Assembly: GCA_021462855.1 (NCBI GenBank)
Contig: JAJTXQ010000067.1
Coordinates: forward strand, 66,860 to 130,859
DNA length: 64,000 bases
Direction: 5' to 3'
From: Dehalococcoidia bacterium
GTDB taxonomy: Bacteria; Chloroflexota; Dehalococcoidia; DSTF01; JACRBR01
The notes under the pieces are model-generated. The model was not told the origin of the DNA. It saw nothing but the letters and a program-made list of their open reading frames with translations, and did not search any database. Below are positions 26,969-34,640 of the stretch, piece by piece. A program made the translations under genes and the position numbers. How positions within the stretch are numbered: the first letter of the stretch is position 1; each line of letters begins with the position of its first letter.

Positions 26969-28149
26969 TGCCGGCTGAGCGGAGAGCCGCCGCCGCCGGC
27001 GCGTTCCAGCGCGCGTTCGGCCGCGCGCCCGAAGGCATTGCCGATGCACCCGGCCGGGTGAACCTGATCGGCGAGCACGTCGATTACCACGGCGGCCTCG
27101 TCCTGCCGTTCGCGATCGACCGCGGCGTCGCGGTGGCGTGGGCGCGCAACGGCGGCGCAACGCTTCGTGCGTACGCTGCTGATTTCGACGCGCGCGGCGA
27201 TGCGCCGCTGGACGCGCTGGCGCCGCTCGGTCGGGGCGCCTGGCAGGACTACGTGCGCGGCGTCGCGGCCATGCTGCGGAAGGCGGGCCACGCGCTCGGC
27301 GGCCTCGACCTTTCGATCGCCGGCGATGTGCCGCCGGCCGCCGGGTTATCGTCGTCGGCGGCGATCGAGGTGGCGGTCGCGGGGGCGATGCGCGACGCGT
27401 TCGTGCTCGAAATCGATGATGTTGCGCTGGCCCGGCTCTGCCAGCGGGCGGAGAACGAGTTCGTCGGCGTGCAGTCGGGGATCATGGATCAGTTCGCGTC
27501 GGCGCTGTCGCGGCGCGGCCACGCGCTGCTCATCGACTGCGCGACGCTGGCGTACGAGCACATCCCGCTGCGCATCGACGAGGCGGGTATGGCCGTGGTC
27601 ATCGCGAACAGCGGCGTGCGGCGCGAACTGGCGTCATCGGCGTACAACGCGCGGCGCGAGGAGTCGGCCGCGGGCCTGCAGGCGTTGCGAGACGCGCTCA
27701 GCCGCCCGAACGCCACGTACCGCGACTTCGCGGCGGATGAGGTGGCGCTCCTCGCGATTCAGCCGGACGATGTGCCGCTACGTCGGGCGCGGCACATCGT
27801 GACGGAGATCGCCCGCGTGCGGGCGGCCGTCGCGGCGCTGCGCCGCGACGACTTCGCCGTTGCCGGCGGGTTGCTGAATGCGTCGCACGCCAGCCTGCGC
27901 GACGACTACGAGGTGAGCGTGCCGGACCTCGACCTGCTCGTCGAGCTGGCGCAGGCGCAGCCGTACGTCGCGGGAGCGCGGCTCACCGGCGCCGGGTTCG
28001 GCGGCTGCACGGTGAACCTGGTCCGGGCGCCGAGCATCGACGCATTCGAGCGCGACGTGATGGGGACGTACCGCGCGCGCACCGGGCACGCCGTCGAGAC
28101 ATACGTTACGACGCCGTGCGGCGGCCTCTCGGTGCGCAGGCTGCCGTAG
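26968..28149 (+). CDS. galK: Galactokinase
   Basis: The 393-residue GHMP kinase phosphorylates galactose at C1. It carries the galactokinase signature PGRVNLIGEHVDYHGG, the ATP loop PPAAGLSSSAAIEVA, the QSGIMDQFASAL stretch with the catalytic Asp, and the third motif TGAGFGGC. The start overlaps the galT stop. No epimerase or mutarotase gene is adjacent, but galU lies about 21 kb to the right. Confidence 0.96.
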   Translation: MPAERRAAAAGAFQRAFGRAPEGIADAPGRVNLIGEHVDYHGGLVLPFAIDRGVAVAWARNGGATLRAYAADFDARGDAPLDALAPLGRGAWQDYVRGVAAMLRKAGHALGGLDLSIAGDVPPAAGLSSSAAIEVAVAGAMRDAFVLEIDDVALARLCQRAENEFVGVQSGIMDQFASALSRRGHALLIDCATLAYEHIPLRIDEAGMAVVIANSGVRRELASSAYNARREESAAGLQALRDALSRPNATYRDFAADEVALLAIQPDDVPLRRARHIVTEIARVRAAVAALRRDDFAVAGGLLNASHASLRDDYEVSVPDLDLLVELAQAQPYVAGARLTGAGFGGCTVNLVRAPSIDAFERDVMGTYRARTGHAVETYVTTPCGGLSVRRLP

Positions 28150-28181
28150 ACGCCGCGCTTCTCCGACGCTGCGCGGACGCG

Positions 28182-28187
28182 TAGAAT
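28182..28187 (+). promoter_or_regulatory. Candidate -10 element TAGAAT for dapL
   Basis: TAGAATCC lies 40 nt before the start codon, identical to the octamer before the 23.2-kb acyl-CoA dehydrogenase. Confidence 0.45.
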
Positions 28188-28227
28188 CCGGTATCCGCCG
28201 GCCAGCCCAACGACACGAGCCAGCACG

Positions 28228-29394
28228 ATGAAATTCGCCGACCGCATCGAGAAGCTCCCGCCGTACCTCTTCGCGCAGATCAGCAAGAAGGTCGCCGCAA
28301 AGAAGGCCGAGGGAATCGACGTGATCTCGTTCGGCATCGGCGACCCCGACCTGCCGACGCCGACGCACATCCTCGACGCGCTGCACAAGGCGGCGGAGGA
28401 CCCGGCGAACCACCGCTATCCCGAGACGGAGGGGCTGCCGGAGTTCCGCCAGGCGGTGTCGGCGTGGTACGAGCGCCGCTTCGGGGTGATGCTCGACCCG
28501 GCGAAGGACGTGATCTCGCTCATTGGCTCGAAGGAGGGCATCGGGCACATCGCGCTGTGCTTCATCGACCCGGGCGATGTCGCGCTGGTGCCGGACCCGG
28601 CGTATCCCGTGTACGAGATCGGCACGATGTTCGCCGGCGGCACATCGTACGCGCTGCCGCTGAGCGAGGAGCACGGCTTCCTGCCGGACCTCGACGCCGT
28701 GCCGGCCGACGTGGCGCACCGCGCGAAGGTGCTCTGGCTCAACTACCCGAACAATCCGACCGGCGCGGTGGCCAGCATCGAGTTCTTCGAGCGGGCGGTG
28801 CGTTTTGCGCAGCGATACGACATCGCGATCTGCCACGACGGGCCGTACAGCGAGGTGTCGTACGACGAGTACGTGCCGCCGAGCTTCCTGCAGGCGAAGG
28901 GCGCGATGGATGTCGGCGTCGAGTTCCACTCGTTGTCGAAGAGCTACAACATGACGGGCTGGCGCATCGGCATGTGCGCCGGCAACCCGAAGATCGTTGA
29001 TGCGTTGATGCGCGTGAAGTCGAATCTCGACTCCGGCGCGTCGCAGGCGATCCAGCGCATGGCGATCGCCGCGCTGGAAGGGCCGCAGGACGCGATCGCC
29101 GAGCACAACGACATCTACCAGCGCCGTCGCGACCGCGTCGTCGACGCGTTGCGGCGGCTCGGCCTGCGCGTCACGCCGCCGAAGGCGAGCCTGTACGTCT
29201 GGGCGAAGGCGCCGGCTGGCATGACGTCGGCGGCGTTTGCCGAGCGCCTGCTCGATGAGGCGGCGGTCATCGTCACGCCGGGCAACGGCTACGGTCCGAG
29301 CGGCGAAGGCTACGTGCGCCTCTCGCTGACGCTCGCCGACGACCGCATCGACGAGGGCTTGCGGCGCATCGCCGCGCTGCCCGCGCTCGCCTGA
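28228..29394 (+). CDS. dapL: LL-diaminopimelate aminotransferase (class I/II)
   Basis: The 388-residue PLP enzyme starts MKFADRIEKLPPYLFAQI and has ISFGIGDPDLPTP, YPNNPTGAVA, the PLP lysine in HSLSKSYNMTGWRIG and C-terminal YVRLSLTL. The opening and SKSYNMTGWR are those of DapL-type enzymes, which convert tetrahydrodipicolinate directly to LL-diaminopimelate in lysine and cell-wall synthesis, a route common in Chloroflexota. Other class I aminotransferases remain possible. Confidence 0.85.
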   Translation: MKFADRIEKLPPYLFAQISKKVAAKKAEGIDVISFGIGDPDLPTPTHILDALHKAAEDPANHRYPETEGLPEFRQAVSAWYERRFGVMLDPAKDVISLIGSKEGIGHIALCFIDPGDVALVPDPAYPVYEIGTMFAGGTSYALPLSEEHGFLPDLDAVPADVAHRAKVLWLNYPNNPTGAVASIEFFERAVRFAQRYDIAICHDGPYSEVSYDEYVPPSFLQAKGAMDVGVEFHSLSKSYNMTGWRIGMCAGNPKIVDALMRVKSNLDSGASQAIQRMAIAALEGPQDAIAEHNDIYQRRRDRVVDALRRLGLRVTPPKASLYVWAKAPAGMTSAAFAERLLDEAAVIVTPGNGYGPSGEGYVRLSLTLADDRIDEGLRRIAALPALA

Positions 29395-29396
29395 AC

Positions 29397-29416
29397 GGGC
29401 GGGTCGCGCCCATTTT
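29397..29416 (+). terminator. Weak intrinsic terminator after dapL
   Basis: A five-base GGGCG/CGCCC stem with a five-base loop is followed by ATTTT. Confidence 0.45.
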
Positions 29417-29424
29417 GCTACGCT
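29416..29424 (+). promoter_or_regulatory. Extended -10 element for hflX
   Basis: TGC followed by TACGCT gives an extended -10 box about 31 nt before the proposed start codon; its first bases overlap the T run of the preceding terminator. Confidence 0.35.
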
Positions 29425-29454
29425 GAACCGAAGCCATTCCCGCGAGGAGCGCCT

Positions 29455-30645
29455 ATCCCGAGGCAGTACCACAGCACCCAGCAGGAACCGGAGCGCGCGT
29501 ACCTCGTCGGCGTGCAGCGCAACAGCGAGCGCGAGCGCTGGCGCGCATCGGCCTCGCTCGATGAACTGGCGCTGCTCGCGCAGACGGCGGGCGCCGTCGT
29601 CGCCGGGCGCGCGCTGCAGCGGCTCGAAGCGCCGCATCCGGCGACCTACATCGGCAAGGGCAAGGTCGAAGAGATCAAGTCGCTGCGCTTCGCTGACGGC
29701 GGCTACGACCTGGTGGTGTTCGACGACGAGCTCTCGCCGTCGCAGCAGAAGAACCTCGAAGACGCGCTGAAGGTGAAGGTGCTCGACCGCACCGCGCTGA
29801 TCCTCGACATCTTCGCCATGCGCGCGCGGACGCGGGAGGGCCGGCTGCAGGTCGAACTGGCGCAGTCGGAGTACCTGCTGCCGCGCCTCAAGGGGCAGTG
29901 GAGTCACCTCGAGCGGCTCGGCGGCCGCAGCGGCCAGCCGGGGGCGATCGGCGTCCGCGGCCCGGGCGAGACGCAGATCGAGACGGACCGCCGCCTCGTG
30001 CGGCGGCGCATCCAGCACTTGAAGTCGCAGATCGAGGACGTGCGCAAGCAACGCGCGCTGTATCGCCGCCGGCGCGAGCGCGAGGGCGTGCCGGTCGTCG
30101 CGCTGGTCGGCTACACCAACGCCGGCAAGAGCACGCTGATGCGCGCTTTGACGCGCGACAGCGACGTGTTCGTGCAGGATCAGCTCTTCGCGACGCTCGA
30201 CCCGCTGACGCGGCGCATCCACCTCGAGGAAGGGCGGCCGGCGCTGTTGACGGACACCGTGGGGTTCATCCAGAAGCTGCCGACAGGGCTCGTCGCGGCG
30301 TTCCGCGCGACGCTCGAGGAACTCGCCGATGCGGCGGTGTTGCTGCACGTCGTCGATGTCACGCATCCGGACGCAGCGGGCCAGAGCCAGACCGTCGAGG
30401 AGACGCTGCGCGATCTGGGGCTGGAAGACAAGCCGCGCGTGACGGCGCTCAACAAAGTGGACCAGCTGCGCGACGCCGCCGGCGAGCCCGTGCGGTCGAT
30501 CGGGGAGCTGGCGCCGTTCCAGGCGTCGCTCGGCGCCAGCGCGCCGGACGCGGTGATGATCTCGGCCGAGAAGCGCTGGGGGCTGGACGATCTCCGGAGG
30601 CGCCTTGCCGAGGTGCTGGAGCGGCAGCCGGTGGGATCGCGGTAA
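29455..30645 (+). CDS. hflX: GTPase HflX, probable ATC start codon
   Basis: HflX is a ribosome-associated GTPase. The product has the N-terminal HflX domain (ATYIGKGKVEEIK, VVFDDELSPSQQKNLE, GGRSGQPGAIGVRGPGETQ) and a G domain with VGYTNAGKSTL, DTVGFIQKLP and NKVD. The only ATG/GTG/TTG in frame near the N-terminus is GTG 29512, which lacks a ribosome site and would remove the first strand (RAYLVGV). GAGGAG is correctly spaced before ATC 29455, so an ATC start giving 396 residues is preferred. With GTG it would be 377. Confidence 0.9.
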   Translation: MPRQYHSTQQEPERAYLVGVQRNSERERWRASASLDELALLAQTAGAVVAGRALQRLEAPHPATYIGKGKVEEIKSLRFADGGYDLVVFDDELSPSQQKNLEDALKVKVLDRTALILDIFAMRARTREGRLQVELAQSEYLLPRLKGQWSHLERLGGRSGQPGAIGVRGPGETQIETDRRLVRRRIQHLKSQIEDVRKQRALYRRRREREGVPVVALVGYTNAGKSTLMRALTRDSDVFVQDQLFATLDPLTRRIHLEEGRPALLTDTVGFIQKLPTGLVAAFRATLEELADAAVLLHVVDVTHPDAAGQSQTVEETLRDLGLEDKPRVTALNKVDQLRDAAGEPVRSIGELAPFQASLGASAPDAVMISAEKRWGLDDLRRRLAEVLERQPVGSR

Positions 30646-30648
30646 CGG

Positions 30649-31194
30649 TCAGTCGCCGAGCAGCGTCTTGTAGCCGAGCGCGATGATCTCCTCGGCGTAT
30701 TCGCTCCGCCAGCCCGGATTGGGGATGCGCATGGCGTGGTCGCGGTACCAGCGCTGGTACGTCAGGTATTCCTCTTCGAGCTTGCGCCGCCAGCCGTCCT
30801 CTTCTGCGAAGATCTCGGGCTCGCCCTCGTCCAGCCGCATGCCGGATTGCGTCGGGTCGATGTCGAGGTCCTCCTGCCAGTAGTCCGCGAGGTAGTCCAG
30901 GCAGTCCTCGAGGTCTTTGCGGCAATCGTTGATGAGCAGGCTCATCATGCCCTCCTGGTCGACCGGGTTGGCGCGAAGGCGCAGGTCGCGGCCGCACGGC
31001 TCGCAGACGATGACGAGGCGGCGGGCGTCGCATTCTTCTTTGTTCTTGCAGTTGTGCTGGCGCGGGGAGTACTCGGCGACGACGGGCGAACGGGTGTACC
31101 CCGCGACGAGGTTTGTGTTCAGCGAGCCGCAGCGAGGGCAGTTCAGCTTGTCGGAAAAGATGTCATCGATCGCCTTGTGCCAATCGATCTGCAT
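30649..31194 (-). CDS. Zinc-ribbon-like protein of unknown function
   Basis: The 181-residue protein has an N-terminal metal-site pattern: CPRCG near residue 20, HNCKNKEEC near 50 and CEPCGRDL near 65. Acidic, aromatic-rich helices follow (DLEDCLDYLADYWQEDLD, LEEEYLTYQRWYRDH). No catalytic motif is recognised; it may bind nucleic acid or act as a structural adaptor. GGAGGGAGG lies before MQIDWHK, so this ATG is chosen over one 12 codons upstream. It converges on hflX. Confidence 0.7.
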   Translation of the reverse strand: MQIDWHKAIDDIFSDKLNCPRCGSLNTNLVAGYTRSPVVAEYSPRQHNCKNKEECDARRLVIVCEPCGRDLRLRANPVDQEGMMSLLINDCRKDLEDCLDYLADYWQEDLDIDPTQSGMRLDEGEPEIFAEEDGWRRKLEEEYLTYQRWYRDHAMRIPNPGWRSEYAEEIIALGYKTLLGD

Positions 31195-31346
31195 CAGCCT
31201 CCCTCCTCGCGCCCGCGATTTCGGCCCCATGATAACGAAAGCGTATCCGCGCGCTCAACGGACGGCCGGGCGGCCAGGGAAGCCGGGGTACCCCCCTCAG
31301 GCAAGGCGATCGCGGCCGATGGTAATGGCAGGTAAGGGGGTGCTAC

Positions 31347-32168
31347 GTGGCTTCACGTCCGCCGCGGCTTCGGCTTGTCGAGCCCGACTCGACGGGTCCG
31401 TTGATTACGCAGGAAGGGCGACCGCCCGAGCGCCGCGCGCCGATTGCGTTCGGCCCGGTGGTCGTGCGGCTGCTCACCGTCGGCTGGAGCATCACCGTCA
31501 TCGCGGCGCTGTTCGACGCGTTCGCGGCGCTGCCGCAGTTGCCGTTCATGACGGCGATGGGCATGACGGCGGTGCTCGTGGCCGGCATGTTCGCCCTCAC
31601 GCGCGAGGGCGTGCCGGACTGGCGCGGCGACCCGGCCGTCAAGCCGGTGGAGGCGCCGCCGACGAACGACTTGCTCACCGACTTGCCGACGTTCAACTAC
31701 TTCCAGCAGCGGCTGTCTGACGAGTTTGACCGCACGCGCCGCATGGGCAAGCAGGTATCGGTCGTGCTGATCGACGTGAACAACCTGACCGCCGTCAACA
31801 AGGAGTACGGCGTCAAGGCGGGGGACGAGGTGCTGCGGCACGTCGCGCGCGCGGTGGATGGCACCCGGCGCTACAACGACGTGGTGGCGCGCCTGGGTGA
31901 CGACGAGTTCGGCGTGCTGTTGCTCGACTGCGCGGACGAGGGAGTGCGCGCGTTCATCGACCGGCTTGAGGACCGCCTGGCGAAGGAGTCGGCACTGGTC
32001 GAGGTGGCCGGGCGGGCGGTGTCGCTGTGGGCGGGGATCTGCTCGGGGACGGCGACATCGAGCCCGCAGATCACGCGCGCCGACGACGTGCTGGAGTCCG
32101 CGATGGCGGACCTGAACCATGCCAAGCAGGACCGCGAGCGTCGCCGCCGGCTGTGGCTATCGGCATGA
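31347..32168 (+). CDS. Membrane GGDEF-domain protein (GDDEF variant)
   Basis: The 273-residue protein has two membrane helices (about residues 35-57 and 66-87), then a GGDEF domain: LLTDLPTFNYFQQRL, VVLIDVNNLTAVNKEYG and VARLGDDEFGVLLLD. The second Gly of the signature is Asp (GDDEF), which should weaken or abolish diguanylate cyclase activity. The inhibitory RxxD site (RYND) stands exactly five residues upstream, so c-di-GMP binding is likely. The GTG start follows AAGGGGG. It lies 3 kb from a c-di-GMP riboswitch operon. Confidence 0.85.
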   Translation: MASRPPRLRLVEPDSTGPLITQEGRPPERRAPIAFGPVVVRLLTVGWSITVIAALFDAFAALPQLPFMTAMGMTAVLVAGMFALTREGVPDWRGDPAVKPVEAPPTNDLLTDLPTFNYFQQRLSDEFDRTRRMGKQVSVVLIDVNNLTAVNKEYGVKAGDEVLRHVARAVDGTRRYNDVVARLGDDEFGVLLLDCADEGVRAFIDRLEDRLAKESALVEVAGRAVSLWAGICSGTATSSPQITRADDVLESAMADLNHAKQDRERRRRLWLSA

Positions 32169-32197
32169 CATAAGCAGACCGACGATGGTGCGTTGAG

Positions 32198-32222
32198 CGG
32201 GGCGGCCCGGCCGCCTCGTTTT
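32198..32222 (+). terminator. Intrinsic terminator after the GGDEF gene
   Basis: A GGCGGC/GCCGCC stem with a CCG loop, extended by further pairs, is followed by TTTT between two convergent genes. Confidence 0.65.
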
Positions 32223-32237
32223 CGCGTCTACCGAGAT

Positions 32238-32732
32238 TCAGGCCGCGGGGCGGATGCCGAGGCGGAGCGCCAGCTCGTCGGCGTCGGCGGCATCGCCGCG
32301 GGTAAGGAGCTGGATCAGCGTGCCGATGCGGAGGATGGCGCCGAGCCCCGCGTCGCGGCGGAGGCTCGCGCCGAGCTGGGCCTCGTAGGCGAGGCGCAGC
32401 TTGACGCGGATCGACTCGTCGCGGGCGGCCTCGGCCCAGATCTCGATGAGCACGCGCCCGAGGGCTTCCGGGGCGAGCGGCGCGTGGTCGGCCGCTTCGA
32501 ACGGCGGGGCGAGCGCGCCGGCGGCCGCGAGCCGGTCGACCACCCCGGCGAGGACTGACGACTTTGTCCGGAAGTGGTGATACAGGCCGCCCTTGGAGCA
32601 CCCCGCTGCGAGGCAGATGTCGTCCATCGACGCGGCGGCGAAGCCCTTGAACGCAAAGACGGTCAGCGCCGCCTGCGTGATGGTATCGCGGGTGGCCCGG
32701 GAGCGCGCGGCCTGGGTGCGTGGCTGTTCCAT
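32238..32732 (-). CDS. TetR/AcrR-family regulator divergent from the hexapeptide unit
   Basis: The 164-residue regulator is short for the family. The HTH domain is clear: RDTITQAALTVFAFKGF, ASMDDICLAAGCSKGGLYHH and KSSVLAGVVDRL. The effector domain is compact. The start MEQPRTQAA was chosen because earlier codons in frame look non-coding; no strong ribosome site is seen. A perfect TetR-type palindrome lies 123 nt upstream, over the start site of the divergent mini-transcript, making this protein the obvious candidate repressor. Confidence 0.88.
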   Translation of the reverse strand: MEQPRTQAARSRATRDTITQAALTVFAFKGFAAASMDDICLAAGCSKGGLYHHFRTKSSVLAGVVDRLAAAGALAPPFEAADHAPLAPEALGRVLIEIWAEAARDESIRVKLRLAYEAQLGASLRRDAGLGAILRIGTLIQLLTRGDAADADELALRLGIRPAA

Positions 32733-32823
32733 GGGTCCACAGGTACTATCGGCCCCGAATGCGCTCGCTCGCAGCGACGGCGGCCGCCGCTGAGGTCGAT
32801 CTGAAATTCCTTGACACGGGGTG

Positions 32824-32853
32824 TTGACACGCCGGACGGGCCGGGCGTATAAA
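32824..32853 (+). promoter_or_regulatory. Strong promoter of the hexapeptide transcript
   Basis: TTGACA and TATAAA are separated by 18 bases, the closest to consensus in this window. A second TTGACA lies 12 bases further upstream. Confidence 0.8.
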
Positions 32854-32854
32854 G

Positions 32855-32872
32855 ATACCGACGAGTCGGTAT
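32855..32872. promoter_or_regulatory. TetR-type operator palindrome
   Basis: ATACCGAC-GA-GTCGGTAT is a perfect eight-base inverted repeat with a two-base centre, placed right after the -10 box and covering the expected transcription start. Its length and symmetry are those of TetR-family operators. Confidence 0.75.
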
Positions 32873-32952
32873 TGCACCGCTCGGTCACGTGAGCGGCGAG
32901 GCAGCCAGGGCCCTCGACGGAGGACCCGACCGAAGGAGAGGAGAGCAGCGAG

Positions 32953-32973
32953 ATGTTCCGCATTCAGTGGTAA
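32953..32973 (+). CDS. Hexapeptide mini-gene MFRIQW
   Basis: ATG is followed by five sense codons and TAA, encoding MFRIQW. AGGAG at 32939-32943 stands nine bases before the ATG, within a purine-rich GGAGAGGAGAG tract. The frame lies in a transcript of about 170 nt with its own strong promoter, operator and terminator and no other plausible gene. The peptide could be a signal, a leader whose translation controls the RNA, or the transcript could act as a small RNA. Gene-like signals are strong; the product is unproven. Confidence 0.5.
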   Translation: MFRIQW

Positions 32974-33000
32974 TCCCTACGGCTTCAAGCCTGACAGCGG

Positions 33001-33033
33001 ACAGGGACTCCCACACGGGAGTCCCTGTTCTTG
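33001..33033 (+). terminator. Terminator of the hexapeptide transcript
   Basis: A perfect 12-bp stem (ACAGGGACTCCC and complement) with loop ACAC is followed by TCTTGT. It stands 27 nt after the hexapeptide stop and just before the stop of the convergent HD-GYP gene. Confidence 0.85.
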
Positions 33034-33054
33034 TGCGCGGAGTTTGGGCGCGGG

Positions 33055-34563
33055 TCAGGCAGCCTGTTGCTGTTGCTGGCGCGGAGCCGCGGCGGCGTGG
33101 TGCGCGGACTCTTCCTCCTCGCCGCTCCAGCGGATCTCGACGATGCGCTCCCACGCGAGCAGGAATGCCTGCACGCAGTGCGGGTCGAATTGGGTGCCGC
33201 TGCAGCGGATGATCTCGTCGCGCGACGCCTCGACCGAGAGCGCCTTGCGGTACGGGCGGTCGGAGGTCATGGCATCGAACGTGTCGGCGAGGACGAAGAT
33301 CCGGGCGCCCAGAGGGATTTCCTCGGCCGCGAGCCCGTTCGGGTACCCCTTGCCGTCGTAGCGCTCGTGGTGGGCGAGCACGATGGTCGCCGCGCCGCTC
33401 AGGAAGCCGATCTCCTTGATCATGTCGTGGCCAATCTGGGGGTGACGCCGCATGTCGACCCACTCCTCGTCGGTGAGCGGACCGGGCTTGTGGAGGATCG
33501 TGTCCGACACGCCGATCTTGCCGATGTCGTGGAGCAGGCCACCGCGCTGCATGTTCACCCAGTCCTCGGTGCCGGGCTCGACGTGCATGTGATACGCGAT
33601 TTCCATCATGTACCGGGCGACGCGGAGCGAGTGGCCCTTGGTCTCGCGGTCGCGGGCGTCGAGCGCCGAGACGAGCGCTTCGAGCGTGCCGTCGTACGTC
33701 TCGCGCAGCTGGTCAGCCATGTGCAGGATGTCGCGGTTGGCCCTGGAGAGCTCGCGGTTGCGCTTGTTGAGTTCCTCGACGTGCTGGGCGGTCTTGTCGA
33801 TGTACTGCTTGATCGAGAAGCGCATCATGAGCGGCGGGGCGACGAAGGCGAGGACGCCGGCGTAGCCCAGGCCGTCGTAGGCGACGGCGAGCGCGAGCCC
33901 GAGCATGCCAAACACGACATAATGCGGCAGAAGCCACTCGAACTTCTCGCGGAACACCGTGATGATGGACGCCCGGGTTGCCAGGCTGACGGCGGCAGCG
34001 ACGAGCGCGCTGTTCAGGAGGTAATACGCGACGACGGCCGCGAGGGCGATCGGGATGAGCCAGCCGTTAATCGGCAGGCCGCCGCCGGCCAGGTGCAGAC
34101 CGCCGGCGATGACGAGGGCGGTAGCCACGTTCACAAGCACCACCGAGCCGACGTTGAAGAGCCGCTTGTACCAGGCGCCGCCGCCGATATCGGTCGCCAT
34201 TGCGGCGAAGGGACTGACGATGGCGGCGCCCGCCGGGCCGAACAAGAAGGCGACGGCGAAGTCGCCGACGGCGGCGATCGACACCGTGGTGTCGCCGTAG
34301 ATGGTGATCTTCGTGCGGCCGAAGGCGATGGCGAGCAGGCCGAGGATGATCAGCCCCGGGATGTCGTCGGTGTCCAGCCTGGGCGCGAAGGCGCCGACGG
34401 AGAGCAGGCCGACGGCAAAGACGCCGAGCACGTACACCAGCGCGCGCGCCGGAAGGCGCTCGGCGGCGTCCGCCGAATCATCCGCGATGCGAAGGGCGAC
34501 GGGCGCCGGCGTACCGCCGGAATCCGGCACGGGCGGCCCGCCCTGCAAGGGAGCGTTCAGCAT
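33055..34563 (-). CDS. Membrane HD-GYP c-di-GMP phosphodiesterase
   Basis: The 502-residue protein has about eight membrane helices in its first 270 residues, a coiled-coil linker (VEELNKRNRELSRANRD), then an HD-GYP domain. HD-GYP motifs are GHSLRVARYM, LLHDIGKIGV, HPQIGHDM, HHERYDGKGYPNGL and LADTFDAMTSDRPYRKAL. All HD residues and the GYP are present, so hydrolysis of c-di-GMP is expected. The tail is Gln/Ala-rich. MLNAPLQGG was chosen because GGCGGAG precedes it. It follows the sigma factor gene by 77 nt, in the riboswitch-led operon. Confidence 0.93.
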   Translation of the reverse strand: MLNAPLQGGPPVPDSGGTPAPVALRIADDSADAAERLPARALVYVLGVFAVGLLSVGAFAPRLDTDDIPGLIILGLLAIAFGRTKITIYGDTTVSIAAVGDFAVAFLFGPAGAAIVSPFAAMATDIGGGAWYKRLFNVGSVVLVNVATALVIAGGLHLAGGGLPINGWLIPIALAAVVAYYLLNSALVAAAVSLATRASIITVFREKFEWLLPHYVVFGMLGLALAVAYDGLGYAGVLAFVAPPLMMRFSIKQYIDKTAQHVEELNKRNRELSRANRDILHMADQLRETYDGTLEALVSALDARDRETKGHSLRVARYMMEIAYHMHVEPGTEDWVNMQRGGLLHDIGKIGVSDTILHKPGPLTDEEWVDMRRHPQIGHDMIKEIGFLSGAATIVLAHHERYDGKGYPNGLAAEEIPLGARIFVLADTFDAMTSDRPYRKALSVEASRDEIIRCSGTQFDPHCVQAFLLAWERIVEIRWSGEEEESAHHAAAAPRQQQQQAA

Positions 34564-34640
34564 ATCTCCGCCAAGGAATGCGCAGCCCCGATCGCGGAGG
34601 CTCAACTGAATATCGGCATCGGCGGGGAGGCGCCGTAGGC

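Noticed and set aside
27778-30366. Very long open frame on the minus strand (862 codons)
   Set aside because: It is antisense to galK, dapL and hflX, whose proteins are clearly conserved, and its translation is Arg/His-rich, as expected of a shadow frame in high-GC DNA.
32741-32823. Promoter for the TetR gene itself
   Set aside because: No -35/-10 pair of acceptable spacing was found on the minus strand; only a GC-rich palindrome is evident.
32889-33212. GTG-initiated frame of 107 codons over the hexapeptide unit
   Set aside because: It runs through the terminator and into the antisense of the HD-GYP gene, and its composition is Arg/Gly-rich noise. The short ATG frame has the proper ribosome site.
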